Of a stretch of 64,000 bases of DNA, positions 23,935 through 35,729 are shown piece after piece. The DNA is from Trifolium pratense (taxonomy: Eukaryota > Streptophyta > Magnoliopsida > Fabales > Fabaceae): positions 59,257,257 to 59,321,256 of the forward strand of contig NC_060060.1 in NCBI RefSeq assembly GCF_020283565.1, given 5' to 3'. Positions within the stretch are counted from its first letter, which is position 1; the number at the start of each line of letters is the position of its first letter. Position numbers and translations under genes: made by a program. The notes under the pieces were generated by a model. That model made no database searches. It was not told the DNA's origin and saw nothing but the letters and a program-made list of their open reading frames with translations.

Positions 23935-26900
23935 ATGTCAAACACCAATACTTCAAACAACATTTTGCGAAGCATTCTTGACAAAGAGAAATTGTCTGGG
24001 ACAAATTTTCTTGATTGGCATCGTAACTTGAGGATAGTCCTCATGCACGAGAAAAAGCTGTATGCTATTGAGGAACCCCAACCTAACCCTGAGGATGAAC
24101 CTGCCGCCAATGCTCCTAAGGCACAAAGGGATGCTTATCAGAAGCGTCTTGATGATGCCATGGATGCAAAGTGCCTCATGCTGGCTACCATGACCTCTGA
24201 GCTTCAGAAGCAACATGAGGACATGAATGCGTTCGATATGATCGAACACTTGAAAACGCTCTATCAAGAGCAAGCCAGGATTGAGAGGTTTGAGGTTTCC
24301 AAAGCCCTGTTTTCAGCCAAGCTATCTGAGGGATCTCTAGTAAGTCCACATGTGCTCAAGATGATTGGGTACGTGGGGAACTTAGAAAAATTGGGATTTC
24401 CACTTGGAAATGAGCTTGCAACTGATCTAATCTTGCAATCGTTGCCGGAGAGTTTTAATCAGTTTGTTCTAAACTTCACCATGTCGGACATGGAGAAGAC
24501 TCTGCCACAACTGCTAGGCATGTTGAGGCAAGCTGAGCAAAACATGAAAACAAAAGGGAAGTCCAACCATGTTCTTATGATTGGCAATGGAAACAAAGGG
24601 AAGGGCAACAAAGGGAAGGGAGTCAAAGGGAAGGGCAAGGAAGTTGCCAAACCCAAACCTACCCCTAAAGCCTTGAAGCCCACTGGGGGAGTTGCAAAGG
24701 AGGGTAGGTGCTTCCACTGTAACAAGACTGGACATTGGAAGAGGAACTGCCCAAAATACCTGGAAGATAAAAAGAATGGAGTAGAGAGCTCCAATTCAGC
24801 AGGTATCTTTGTTATTGAAATTAATTTATCTACTTCTTCCACATGGGTATTAGATACCGGATGTGGTTCTCACATTTGTACTAATGTGCAGGGGCTGCAA
24901 AGGAGTAGAGGATTGACTAAAGGTGAAGTCGACCTACGAGTGGGAAATGGAGCAAGAGTTGCCGCATTAGCTGTAGGAATTTATAATTTGACTTTACCTT
25001 CTGGTTTAATAATACAGTTAGAGAACTGTTTTTATGTACCTGCCATTAGCAGGAATATTATTTCTGTTTCTTGTTTGGATAAACTTGGCTTTTCATTTAT
25101 AATAAAGAACAATTGTTGCTCCATTTATTTAAATGATATCTTTTATGCCACAGCACAAATGAGTAATGGATTATATATTCTTGATCTTGAAATGCCAATA
25201 TATAACATTGATACAAAAAGGATTAAACCTAATGAGTTAAATCCTACATACCTTTGGCACTGTCGTTTAGGCCATATAAATGAGAAACGCATTTCCAAGC
25301 TCCATAAAGATGGGCTCTTGGATTCATTTGATTATGAATCTTTTGAAACATGCAGATCTTGTTTATTAGGAAAAATGACAAAGACCCCATTCACTGGTAA
25401 AGGTGAAAGGGCAAGTGATCTTTTGGATCTCATACATACTGATGTATGTGGACCATAGAACACACACGCTAGAGGAGGTTTTCAATACTTCATCACATTT
25501 ACTGATGACTACAGTAGATATGGATATGTGTATCTAATGAAGCATAAATCCGAATCCTTTGAAAAGTTCAAAGAATTTAAAAATGAAGTACAAAACCAAC
25601 TAGGAAAGAAAATCAAAATCCTTCGATCAGATCGAGGAGGAGAGTATTTAAGCCTAGAGTTTGATGACCATCTAAAAGAGTGTGGGATCTTATCCCAACT
25701 CACTCCTCCTGGAACACCACAATGGAATGGTGTGTCTGAGAGAAGAAACCGAACCTTGTTGGACATAGTGCGGTCTATGATGAGTCACGCTGATCTTCCA
25801 AACTCCTTTTGGGGACACGCCCTATTAACAGCAGCTTATACACTTAACCGTGTTCCTTCTAAAACGGTTGAAAAGACACCATATGAGATGTGGAGTGGCA
25901 AGAAACCACATATGTCTTACTTAAAGATTTGGGGTTGCGAAGTTTATGTAAAACGTCAAATTTCTACTAAACTTGAACCTAAATCTGACAAGTGCTTCTT
26001 TGTGGGATATCCAAAAGAGACAAAAGGATATCACTTCTACAATCCTTCTGAGGGCAAAGTGTTTGTCGCTCGAACAGGAGTATTCCTAGAAAAGGACTTT
26101 GTTTCCAAAGGAATCAGTGGGAGGAAAGTAGATCTTGAAGAAATTCACGATCCACAAAGTAATGACACACCAATGGAGGAACAAGAGCGGGATGCACAAG
26201 ATGTTGTGACAGAGAATCCTGCTCATATAACACAAGAACCACGTAGGTCCAACAGGATACGTCAAGAACCTGAAAGATATGGATATCTCATATCGGAACA
26301 AGGTGATGTATTACTCATGGATCAAGATGAGCCTGTGACTTACCAAGAGGCCATTACTGGCCCTGAATCTGAGAAGTGGCTTGAAGCCATGAAATCTGAA
26401 ATGGATTCCATGTACACAAATCAAGTTTGGAACTTGGTGGAAGCTCCTGATGGGATTAAACCCATAGGATGCAAGTGGGTCTTTAAGAAGAAGACTGACA
26501 TGGATGGAAAGGTACAGACCTACAAAGCGCGATTGGTTGCTAAAGGTTTCAAACAAATTCATGGGGTAGACTATGATGAAACATTTTCACCAGTTGCGAT
26601 GATCAAATCCATTCGGATCTTACTTGCCATCGCTGCATACTATGATTATGAAATCTGGCAGATGGATGTAAAAACTGCCTTCCTTAATGGGAGTCTCCTT
26701 GAGGATGTGTATATGACACAACCTGAAGGCTTTTGCATTCCAGGAGAAGCCAAAAAGATATGCAAATTACAGCGGTCAATCTATGGATTGAAGCAAGCTT
26801 CCAGAAGTTGGAATCTTCGTTTTGATGAAACTGTAAAACAGTACGGATTCATTCAAAATGAAGATGAGCCTTGTGTTTACAAGAAGGTTAGTGGGAGCAT

Positions 26901-27909
26901 AGTCGCATTCCTAGTATTATATGTAGATGACATATTACTAATAGGAAACGACATCCCTACCTTGCAACAAATTAAAACTTGGTTAGGGAATTGCTTTTCT
27001 ATGAAAGATCTGGGTGAAGCAGCCTATATATTAGGAATAAGAATCTATAGAGATAGATCACAAAAACTGCTTGGCCTGAGCCAGAGTACATACATAGATA
27101 AAGTGTTAAGACGCTTTAATATGCATGATTCCAAGAAAGGATTCATTCCTATGCAACATGGCCTATGTCTTTCAAAGACACAGTCTCCTTCATCTAAGGA
27201 AGAAAGAGACCGCATGAGTAAGATCCCTTATGCATCGGCTATAGGATCTATCATGTATGCCATGATATGTACTCGACCAGATGTTTCATATGCCTTAAGC
27301 GCAACAAGCCGTTATCAGTCTGATCCTGGTGAGGCTCATTGGGTGGCTGTCAAGAACATCCTTAAATACTTAAGGAGGACTAAAGACTCATTCCTAATAT
27401 ATGGAGGCCAAGAAGAGCTAAATGTAATTGGTTACACTGATGCTAGCTTCCAAACAGATAGGGATGACTTTAGGTCGCAATCAGGCTATGTGTTTTGCAT
27501 AAATGGTGGCGCTGTGAGCTGGAAGAGTTCAAAGCAAGATACAGTTGCTGATTCTACAACCGAAGCTGAGTACATCGCTGCATCAAATGCAGCAAAGGAA
27601 GCTGTTTGGATAAAGAAGTTCATTACTGAACTTGGCATATTCCCTAGCATTGTGGATCCCATTGAATTATTTTGTGACAACAATGGTGCAATCGCACAAG
27701 CTAAGGAACCTAGATCTCACCAAAAGTCCAAACATATACTCAGGCGCTATCATCTTATTCGAGAAATAATTGATAGAGGAGATGTGAAAATATGCAGAGT
27801 ACCAACACTTGACAATGCTGCTGATCCACTTACAAAGCCTCTTGCTCAGCCGAAGCATGAGGGCCACACTAGGGGCATAGGTATTAGGAGTATGCCTGAT
27901 TGGCTCTAG
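23935..27909 (+). pseudogene. Copia gag-pol polyprotein with one in-frame stop
   Basis: One continuous frame from ATG 23935 to TAG 27909, interrupted only by TAG at 25456-25458 (codon 508). Domains in order: capsid-like gag (about 1-230), a Lys/Gly-rich linker, CCHC zinc knuckle C259-X2-C262-X4-H267-X4-C272, protease DTG at 307, the LWHCRLGH pre-integrase motif near 441, integrase core (HTD before the stop; RSDRGGEY and WNGVSERRNR after it), reverse transcriptase with YVDD near 996, and RNase H (DSTTEAEYIAA, DNNGAIAQA). The stop falls inside the integrase core, not at the gag-pol border, so it would truncate the protein before the catalytic triad is complete. An ATG at 25528 could start the remainder but would lose part of integrase. 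Apart from this stop the frame is undamaged, matching the young LTRs. I read it as a recent nonsense mutation; readthrough is the alternative. Confidence 0.93.
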
Positions 27910-27912
27910 TGC

Positions 27913-27923
27913 TAGTGGGAGAT
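27913..27923 (+). promoter_or_regulatory. Polypurine tract
   Basis: TAGTGGGAGAT lies immediately before the 3' LTR, the place and composition expected of the plus-strand primer. Confidence 0.85.
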
Positions 27924-29231
27924 TGTTGGTGTAAGCCCTAGAGGCCAATTATTTATAATTGCATGATACTTGTATTGGATATTTTACTTATTAAATAAAG
28001 GCTTTTCTTTATTATGTTTATGTGTTAAATAATAATAGAGTCCCTAGAATAGTAAGTTCATTGTATGGAACGTTAAGTATGACTTAATCGTGAGATTCCA
28101 TCACATATAAGAACACTATTCTTAAACATATCCATAGTCAAGCTTTATTGTGAAATGGGATAACGTTAAAGCATAAAGACTATTATGTTGGTAGACTGAT
28201 GATCATATCTCACTGATCATGGATAATGAGTTATCAAGTCTTCACATAGATATAAATGTTAAGGGTAACTTTATATCGGATTGACCCACCATGAGAATAC
28301 TACATAGAGTGTTATGAAATGTCATAAGTTTTCTCATAGTGATAAAAGGTGTATTCCACCCTTTGACCTGAAACCACTATGTACCCTAGATGCAGGAGTG
28401 TAATACCTTGTTGCCATTCAAACATTATCCGTAACTGGATAATTATAAAGTTGGTTGATGGGTATCTCACGAATCATGCTGAGGGACATGAGTGACCTAG
28501 ATGGAATTTGTCCCTCCTACATAACGGGAGATATGTCTATGGGCCCAATATTGAACTAGACAAGGATGACATACTATGCCTTGTGTTCAATATAGACATG
28601 AGGACAAAAGGGTAATTGTGCACAAGATATTTATCACGAAAAGGTTAGTCAGATCACGTGACATTCCTATGATTTGGGTAACAATGATGTGTTGCTAGAT
28701 ACCGCTCACTGTTTATAATATTACGATTAATATTATTGCCAACGTCATAAGAACCTACAGGGTCACACACATAAGGACAGTTAAGAAGGAAAAAATAAGT
28801 AAGACTTATTGCGGGGGTGCAGTTAGTGACAAACGGTTATTGGGCTTGAGAAGCCCAATTTCGTGTAAACTAAAGACCTCATAAGAAACTCTATAAATAG
28901 AGCCTTATGAGGTTCAGAATTTACGTTTTTCTAACCCTAACTGAATTTAGAGAAATTCTGAATTTCTCTAAACCCTAAACCGCACAAAATTCCCTCAGCC
29001 TTCATCGAAGAACAGCTAGCACTGTGAGATCGGAGGTTCCTGTTCGTGTGGACTGAGTGGAGGTGCTGCAAGTGCGGTGCTTGTGATCAAGAAAGGCGGC
29101 CACAGATTTGTTCTTCAAAGGTAATATTCTAGACCTGATTATGCTCATTCACAAGAATCCATTGATGGGAAATTTTAATTTTAAAATTCCGCTGCGTTTA
29201 TAAAAGTGTTTTATGAATCGATTTCCCAACA
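27924..29231 (+). repeat. 3' LTR of the copia element
   Basis: 1308 bp, same length as the 5' LTR with no indels seen, starting TGTTGGTG and ending CCCAACA, followed by the second ATATT target repeat. Confidence 0.97.
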
Positions 29232-29487
29232 ATATTAGCATATAAGATCTTGTTCAATTTGTTTTGATGAGTATTTTCAAAATATTAATTTTTTTATAAT
29301 TTTTACTAATGAACAATTAAAGATATTAGTGATTAAAATTGTGCATTGGCGTACGTGCAGTAGTCAAAGGATTTTATAATTAGGGACGGAGGTAGTATTT
29401 TGGTCCCCGTAAGTTAGCTTGTTTTTGCTTTTAGTCCTTGTATCTTTTTCTTTAGGAATTCATCCTCGTAAGTTGATGTGTTTTTGC

Positions 29488-29605
29488 TTTTAGTCCCTAA
29501 AGCTAAAATCCGCAGGAAAATCTGCAGGAAAATTCAAAGGAAAATATACAGATTTTTATATGGATTTTCCTACGTATTTTAGCTTTAGGGACTAAAACCA
29601 AAAGA
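29488..29605. repeat. Foldback sequence with TTTAGTCCCTAAAGC arms
   Basis: CTTTTAGTCCCTAAAGCTAAAA (29488 on) is complementary to TTTTAGCTTTAGGGACTAAAA (to about 29600), with GGAAAATC/GATTTTCC pairs inside. Probably the core of a longer MITE whose outer ends (GGTCCCCGTAAGTTAG near 29402; GAGCAAAAGACC near 29690) are eroded. Confidence 0.55.
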
Positions 29606-29713
29606 TTTTAAGATACATGGATGAATTGCTAAAAATAAAATACAGAGATTAAAAACAAAAACACGCCAACATATAGTGAGCAAAAGACCTTTTAAGCCAT
29701 GTGAAAATTGTTA

Positions 29714-29973
29714 CTCCCTCCGTCTCAAAATTATTGTCACAATTTGACCGTGTGCACTATTCATACAAGCTACTTTGACCATATTTTTTTTATTAATGTA
29801 TAAAGATAAATATTAGCATATGCGATCATGTTAGATTTGTCTCGAAGAGTACTATCAAAATATCAAATTTTCATAATTTTTAATAATACACAACTAAATA
29901 TATTAATGATCAAAATTGTGTTTCGGCAAGTGTGTAGTAGTAAAATGTGACAATTATTTTGGGACAGAGGGAG
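29714..29973. mobile_element. Intact Stowaway-like MITE
   Basis: 260 bp flanked by TA, with termini CTCCCTCCGTCTCAAAATTATTG and CAATTATTTTGGGACAGAGGGAG. It is the same family as the split element around the copia insertion. Confidence 0.8.
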
Positions 29974-31263
29974 TACAATACATTGACTTCACTTTCAACC
30001 ACTCTATGAGCCCAATACACTCACACTCTCAAAAGTAAATATTTAAACTACATCTCATAATATTCTAAAACATGAGCGGAGAGAAGAAAAAACAAAGACA
30101 CAAATACAAACTTAAAGTGTTTTCAGGTGCCACTACTTGTTGTGTTGAACCAAGGAACTTGAGGTCTCTATATATAACATTGCTCCCCCACTATTCACTT
30201 CTCTAAGCAATATGCGACTTCTCCAATATAACTTCCTTCACCTTTTTTTTCCCCCTCATTAGATATATGAGAGTTACATTGCAACCAACCCAAACAATCT
30301 CCACCTTAATCAGTTGATTGTAATGAACTTATAGTTCGCATACTACATAGCAAGTGACAATTTTTTTTCTTTCAATTTTTGCTATTTACACATCAACTAA
30401 TTAATCTTTGAAGGATATAAATTGGAAGTTCAGGAGGCCCTTGAGAAGCTCATGGGGCACGAAAAGTAATTCTCAATTTTAAATAAGACTAAATTGCAGT
30501 TTCAGTCCATGAAACAAAACAAATAAAATGGTATAAGAGAGTATTTAAAAAAGACTTCTTCTTTTTGCGCCCCCTGAATGTTCTTGTTCGCCCCGGAAAT
30601 TTAAAAAATACTCCCCTCGCTACTTAAGTAGCGAACTCAGGGTGCACAAAATCTGAAGAAAAAAAAAACAGTTCGCATCTATAAAATCTAATATTTTTGT
30701 ATCTCTCACTCTTATTCGCTCCTATTTTATCGCATTCTAGGATGCAAACTATTTTTTTCCCCAATTTTTATCATTTACACACTTGAATCTTACGTTACGA
30801 AGAAGTAGAATTGAAAAGCCAAAGAACGCGTGCAAGACTTAGGTGGCGTGAAAAGAAGAAGTATTTAAAAAATGAACCCGAAGCTGGGACTTTTTACTCT
30901 GATTAAAAAATTGAAACCCAATTTCTTTTTAAAGAATGAAGCCCAAAACTTTTACTCGGATTGTTTGGCACTTTGGCTTGTAGTTTAGACCAAACTATTT
31001 TAAGTTTATTTTAATTTGACGTTAATGAATATTTTAGGTGATTATAATCTTCTCTCGCATTGTTCACAAAATTTCCTCCATTCATGGTAGATATCTTGAA
31101 GTAGCATATATTTTATCTTGAACAAGTTTTTAGTATGCTGGAGTTTGAATTGTTTTGTGAAAGTTTACGATATGGAAACAAACCAAATAATTTATTGTAC
31201 AAGTACAATAAATAAATCCAGTTTTATGAATTTTGATCAAGAAGATAAATAAAACATGGTTAA
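29974..31263. other. Intergenic with a small palindromic element
   Basis: AT-rich. At 30556-30658 a foldback has arms CTTCTTTTTGCGCCCCCTGA and TCAGGGTGCACAAAATCTGAAG and contains the perfect palindrome TCGCTACTTAAGTAGCGA (30617-30634). The same palindrome family recurs at 56.1-56.4 kb. Otherwise nothing recognised. Confidence 0.5.
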
Positions 31264-31276
31264 GTAAGTGAAATAC

Positions 31277-31438
31277 TTTTTTTTGTTTTTTTTGTTTTCA
31301 ACACCAGTTTATCTGGTTCGGGGTTCAGTTCTGGCATCAAGTGATTCTAACCTCATCCCAATCGCAGTTGCGGGGGATCGAACTGTGATCATCTCTATCA
31401 AATTCAGCGTTAATCATCACTAAACCAACTAACGATTG
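31277..31438 (-). mobile_element. tRNA-derived SINE, second copy
   Basis: Same family and orientation as 12940-13080. The - strand reads ACCAATCGTTAGTTGGTTTAG (A-box region), then a B-box-like GTTCGATCC near 31373-31383, then a body ending in an A-rich tail (T-rich on + at 31277-31297). The 13-bp direct repeat GTAAGTGAAATAC flanks it at 31264-31276 and 31439-31451, a clear target duplication. Confidence 0.85.
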
Positions 31439-31465
31439 GTAAGTGAAATACATATTAACGCGATA

Positions 31466-31714
31466 CTCCCTCCGTCCCAAAACTTTAGTCCTTTTGAAGT
31501 TTTGCACGGAGATTAAGAAATGATAAAAAATGATAACGAAAATTATTTCTACCTTTACTTTATTAAGAAAGAAAAAATATATTTAATTAATGTTTTAACT
31601 TTACTATGAGTACAAATGATAAAATATCACTAAAAGTGCATTGATTTTTTCAAATAACTAAAGTTTTGGGACAAAACTAAAAAGATAAAAAAAAACTAAA
31701 GATTTTGGACGGAG
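31466..31714. mobile_element. Stowaway-like MITE
   Basis: Left end CTCCCTCCGTCCCAAAACTTTAG, right end CTAAAGATTTTGGACGGAG. An extra internal end-like motif (CTAAAGTTTTGGGACA near 31660) suggests a partial duplication of the right terminus. Confidence 0.55.
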
Positions 31715-33453
31715 ATTATCATTTTGACAAAAGACATAAATACCGTGTCTTTGTTAAAATTGAATTAGTGAAATTTTGGTAAGATCGAGTTAGTGATTTT
31801 TTGTGTGTACAAAGAAACAAAAAAGACTTATAAATGAACAGAAGAAGAGAACATTCAAGAAGCTACTCTTCAACGTCAAATACTAGTAACTCATAAGAGT
31901 AGGAGTTTACTCCCCTATCTTTCATGAGTTAGTAATTTTAATTTTATCAATAATTTTTCAATTTTAAGGTGAGTTTAATTAAGTCTCTCACCGGTAAAAC
32001 ATTAAAAAAAACACTAGTATTAGATTAAATTAACAATCTACATTTATTAGAACTAAAAATGTGAACATCTACTTGTCATCATACACAATCTTGCCTCATC
32101 TAGTCATCTCCTATTTTCCTCCCAATTCCAAAAGGTTTCAGAACTTCCCATTGATGGTGATTCCGTTGAAGGATATGAAAAATCAAAAGAAGCAATTGTT
32201 TTGAAACAAATCGAAGCTTTATGATTTTGATATTTTTGGGAAACCAAAGGATTATCATGGAAGGATTCTTTATTAAAAGTGAAAGATATTACCAAAGTTT
32301 ATATAGGAACATTCATTGTGTAGTTGAAATAACCAACATTGCTTTCTCAATTGAAATCTCTCATTCACTCATTTCATCTCACTATTCAACACACATATGA
32401 GGAAGAGGTATGTGCAAGATTGTGCGTGGAAATGTTTAGATACTCTCATTTTTATTTTCTTTAAATCTAGATCATTGCATAAATTTAAGTCTTTATAATT
32501 AATGTTTTACCGGTGAGAGACTTAGCCCTCACCTTCGAAGTCACCCCATTGAATATAGTAGTTGAACTAAAAGTTTTCTCTTTGAACTTTCATGAACATC
32601 TAAACTTATTTTTTCAACATAAATTATCTTCATTATAGATAATTGAGTAACCGACGAACGCATCTCTCTAAATTTAAATTCAAATCTTAATTCATCACGT
32701 TGAAGAGTCTAATCATTTTCACTAAATGCAACTTCTTATTTTTTGTTACTCTTTTTTTTTTGGTACATACTAAATGCAACTTCTATATAGCATATACGAA
32801 CATTATTAATTCTTTAGTTATCTGTTTAACTTAGTAGCTTGTAAAAAAAAAATCAATTGCAAAAAGTGTAGAAGTAGGAATTCAAATTTGCATCAACAAT
32901 TGACACATTCACACAATTAGATATTTCGATCTATCAATTACAGATATCTCTACATTCACGCAATTAGATATTTCGATCTAAAAATGACCGATATCTCTAA
33001 ATGCATGAATTTGCTAATGAGAATAATTCAAGTCCTTGCAAGTTCAACATCTACTTATTTTGTGTAAAAAAAACACATCTGCTTATTTGAATTCGATACA
33101 TACAGTCAATAAATCTATATGCAACTTTCATAGTAAACCTAAATCATAGCATTTGATACTATCAAACAAAGAATAATAAAATGAACAAATAAAAACACAA
33201 GTAAAATTAACTAAATGAATTAAATAATTACAATCCAAAAATTAATAATACCTTTCACCAAAAAAATAAATAAAAAAAACCCAGTTAAGATTCAGATTAC
33301 AGAATTAGAGAGAGAATGAAGAAAATCATCAAATTTTTGTATCTTTTGTTTTGTGAATAAATAAATCAATTTACATACCGCAGGTGCACTTACAGAACGT
33401 GCAAAAGATAACATGCCAAAAATATCCTTGCTCAACAAGACGAAATTACCACC
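31715..33453. other. Intergenic; one short coding-like stretch
   Basis: AT-rich. The - strand frame 32104-32295 (63 codons, ending SSETFWNWEENRR) has coding-like composition and a C-terminus-like end, but I do not recognise it and it lacks a clear gene around it. It may be an exon remnant. Nothing else seen. Confidence 0.35.
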
Positions 33454-34449
33454 CTACCCTCGCAACAAACCATCCTCTAAATCCACGTCACCATCTCTCT
33501 CCTCCATCTTCGTTTCCTCCGGCCTCGGCGGCGGTGGCGGCAATGATTCTTGACGACGTGAGCCGCTCCAACTGCAACCACAGTGACTACCAGCCTCCAA
33601 TGCATCCGAAATAGGCTTAATTACCAAAATACCCTCACCGGTAACCGCACAACAGAAAGCACCGAGAAACACAACAAGCGAAACGACGCCGTAAATCTCA
33701 TCTTCCGGTGTCCAAAGAACCGTAAAAGCCAACGACACAACCTGAAGAGGTAAAGCCACAAGCACAACGGTACCTAAAGCGTAGATCCGAATCCGAAGAT
33801 TTTTATTAATCACCAATGATAAAACCCTCCAACACGAGAACAAAAACCAAGTACAATACGCAGCACCAAACGCCGCGAAAACGACGCTGTTTAAGAACGG
33901 AAAAGCACAAAGAACCGTTTCGTCTTCTAGAACCACCGAATGTTGCCGTAAAAGTATCGGAATCTGATTTTCCAACGGATTAAAGTAAACAAGTAAACCG
34001 TGAAGAATAAAAAGCGGTACACACGTGACAAGCACGAATGTAATCGCCCAAGAATCCTTCGGTGTTTTCTTTGTAATCGAAGCGTTTAGAAGGAAAAGTA
34101 GAGTTACAAGAAAAGCTGGTTCAAAAAATCCAAGAGAAAGAACAACGCTGATTTTGCAGAGATGAGTTTGTTCAGAAGTACCAAGAGCGGGTAAAAATGG
34201 ATACAAATATCTTCGCCGGAAAAACGGTAACCGGAGAAGTTCAACGATAGACCAAAAGAATATGAAAAGCACAAGAAGAAATCTAACGGTCCAGAGAGAA
34301 TTGAAGTTTTGTAGAAATGTTAAGGATTTGGATTTGAAACGAAGGTGGAAAATAAAACAAAGAGATAAAACGGAGAGAACTGTTAAAGCGGAGATGAATA
34401 TTACGGTGGTAAGGTCGAATGTTGAATTAAGGACTGGTGATGCATTCAT
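33454..34449 (-). CDS. Uncharacterised multi-span membrane protein (about 7 TM)
   Basis: Intronless gene for 331 aa from the ATG at 34449 (MNASPVLNSTFDLTTVIF). Upstream in-frame ATGs at 34458 and 34533 would add 3 or 28 residues; the longer extension is hydrophilic and reads like untranslated leader. Hydrophobic segments can be seen in order: DLTTVIFISALTVLSVLSLC, FLLVLFIFFWSIVELL, the ISVVLSLGFFEPAFLVTLLF region, WAITFVLVTCVPLFILHGLL, NSVVFAAFGAAYCTWFLFSC, the ALGTVVLVALPLQVVSLAFT region and YGVVSLVVFLGAFCCAVTGE, so about seven spans. A soluble acidic C-terminal tail follows, with a proline run and ending DLEDGLLRG. It resembles plant-specific 7TM proteins of unknown function. I know of no assigned activity and propose none. 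Open frame, orderly helices and a plausible leader argue for a real gene. Confidence 0.85.
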   Translation of the reverse strand: MNASPVLNSTFDLTTVIFISALTVLSVLSLCFIFHLRFKSKSLTFLQNFNSLWTVRFLLVLFIFFWSIVELLRLPFFRRRYLYPFLPALGTSEQTHLCKISVVLSLGFFEPAFLVTLLFLLNASITKKTPKDSWAITFVLVTCVPLFILHGLLVYFNPLENQIPILLRQHSVVLEDETVLCAFPFLNSVVFAAFGAAYCTWFLFSCWRVLSLVINKNLRIRIYALGTVVLVALPLQVVSLAFTVLWTPEDEIYGVVSLVVFLGAFCCAVTGEGILVIKPISDALEAGSHCGCSWSGSRRQESLPPPPPRPEETKMEERDGDVDLEDGLLRG

Positions 34450-35100
34450 GAATAACATCGATCGAATGTGATGATGTTCGATCTTGATCGGTTTATAATG
34501 TTTTTGGTTTATAATGTATGTATCTACATACATATATGTAAATAATTTTGATATTGAATGATGTTAATGTTAATATTACTACCCTTTCCGGTGGTGGTGG
34601 TGGAGGAACTGGTGGTGGAGAGAGAGTAAGGTTAAGCATGGAAGATGATCAAAAAATTTGTTGTTAGGTAAAAAAGGCGGCATATAAGGGTTTGTGTTGG
34701 GTTTATAATTTTGGGCCGGCCGGATGGGACAGCGGGGATAAGAGATTTTGAAATATGTTTTGTTTCTGTCTCTTTTCCCCGACTACTCCCAACCGGTTGG
34801 GAGAGAACAGTTAGAGAAAGATTGTGGGTTTTCAATTTGAAAAGAGAATGATAAAACCTGGCGGAGAGAATTGTGATTTGAGTATAGCAGGGAGAGAGTT
34901 TTTTTTTTTTTTTTTGATTTTGTTCCTCTTTGATCGGAGGAAGAAAGCTGGCTTTGTGGTGTAATATGAAGGATCCTAAATTTTCGGTGTCTTGCGGTTA
35001 ACGACAACGTAATCTTGCTATTTACTTTTTTGGCTGGTACTAATCTTATAATCGTATAATTATATAGATTCATTAATAATCTATGTTTTCCTCTTTGATT
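34450..35100 (-). promoter_or_regulatory. Leader and promoter region of the membrane-protein gene
   Basis: On the - strand, upstream of the ATG lie a CT-rich and CCACCACC-rich leader (about 34575-34625) and TATA-like motifs (CTTATATGCC near 34680, ATTATAAACC near 34707). Further up is a long A run (about 34900-34915). The assignment rests on position and composition only. Confidence 0.4.
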
Positions 35101-35729
35101 TTTTTGTATTTATTTATTTACAGCCTAATATTGGCTAGACTCGATCGTCTAAATATTTGTTTGCTTTATTTGGTTTGTGTTTATTAGTCTATTAATTAAC
35201 AGTAGTTGTCAATTTGTTATATCCTGGTTGTTAACCATTGTTAAAAACCATTGTTATTACAATCACATTATGATTTGGCAATTCCCGTGTTAAATTTAAG
35301 GAAGCTTGGTATGATTTGGCAGTTTGATTAGTGGTGAGTTCGACATATGACTTGTTGTCTCAAATTGATTTAGGAAATGGATTTTGGTTTTATTTTTTTT
35401 ATCATTATATTGGTATGAAGTTTGCACCACTATTAATAATAACTCATTTTTATTGGGAGACTTGTGGGACAAGTGGTTCTTTTCTCTTAACGGATTAGAA
35501 ATTGAACATCTGACCACATGTTTAAGGGGACCATGACTCTCGTACCAAAATGAATTTTGGTTTTATTAAAAGAAAAAAAGAAACAAGGAAACAGATTTTG
35601 GAATTTTTGGTACACTATTATTTGACGAAAAGGATATTGAAATAGTGAAATGAGTCAAATGACAACTTCAATGCTTTTGTTTGCACTTTGCACCTATTTG
35701 AGAACTTAGATGCTAATATCTACATGGAT
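35101..35729. other. Intergenic, nothing recognised
   Basis: AT-rich sequence between the membrane-protein promoter and the 3' end of the LINE remnant. No domain, repeat or RNA structure was noticed. Confidence 0.4.

Larger units (their letters stand above)
20936..29231 (+). mobile_element. Full-length Ty1/copia LTR retrotransposon
   Basis: 8296-bp element with 1308-bp LTRs at both ends (TGTTGG...CCCAACA), 5-bp target duplication ATATT (20931-20935 and 29232-29236), tRNA-Met type primer site, long leader, one gag-pol frame and a polypurine tract. The order protease, integrase, reverse transcriptase, RNase H is diagnostic for Ty1/copia. By eye the two LTRs differ at only about four positions, so insertion is recent. 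Coding is broken by one in-frame TAG at 25456-25458. I do not assign a lineage. Confidence 0.97.
20838..29392. mobile_element. Stowaway-like MITE split by the copia element
   Basis: Left part 20838-20935 begins CCTCAGTCCCTAATTATAAG; right part 29237-29392 ends TTATAATTAGGGACGGAGG; both outer ends abut TA. Removing the retrotransposon and one ATATT leaves about 254 bp. The intact element at 29714-29973 has the same internal order (GTTTGACAAAA/ATTTGACCGTG region, then TATTTTTTTAATAATAT-like, then AAATATTAGCATAT), which shows the uninterrupted target. Confidence 0.85.
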
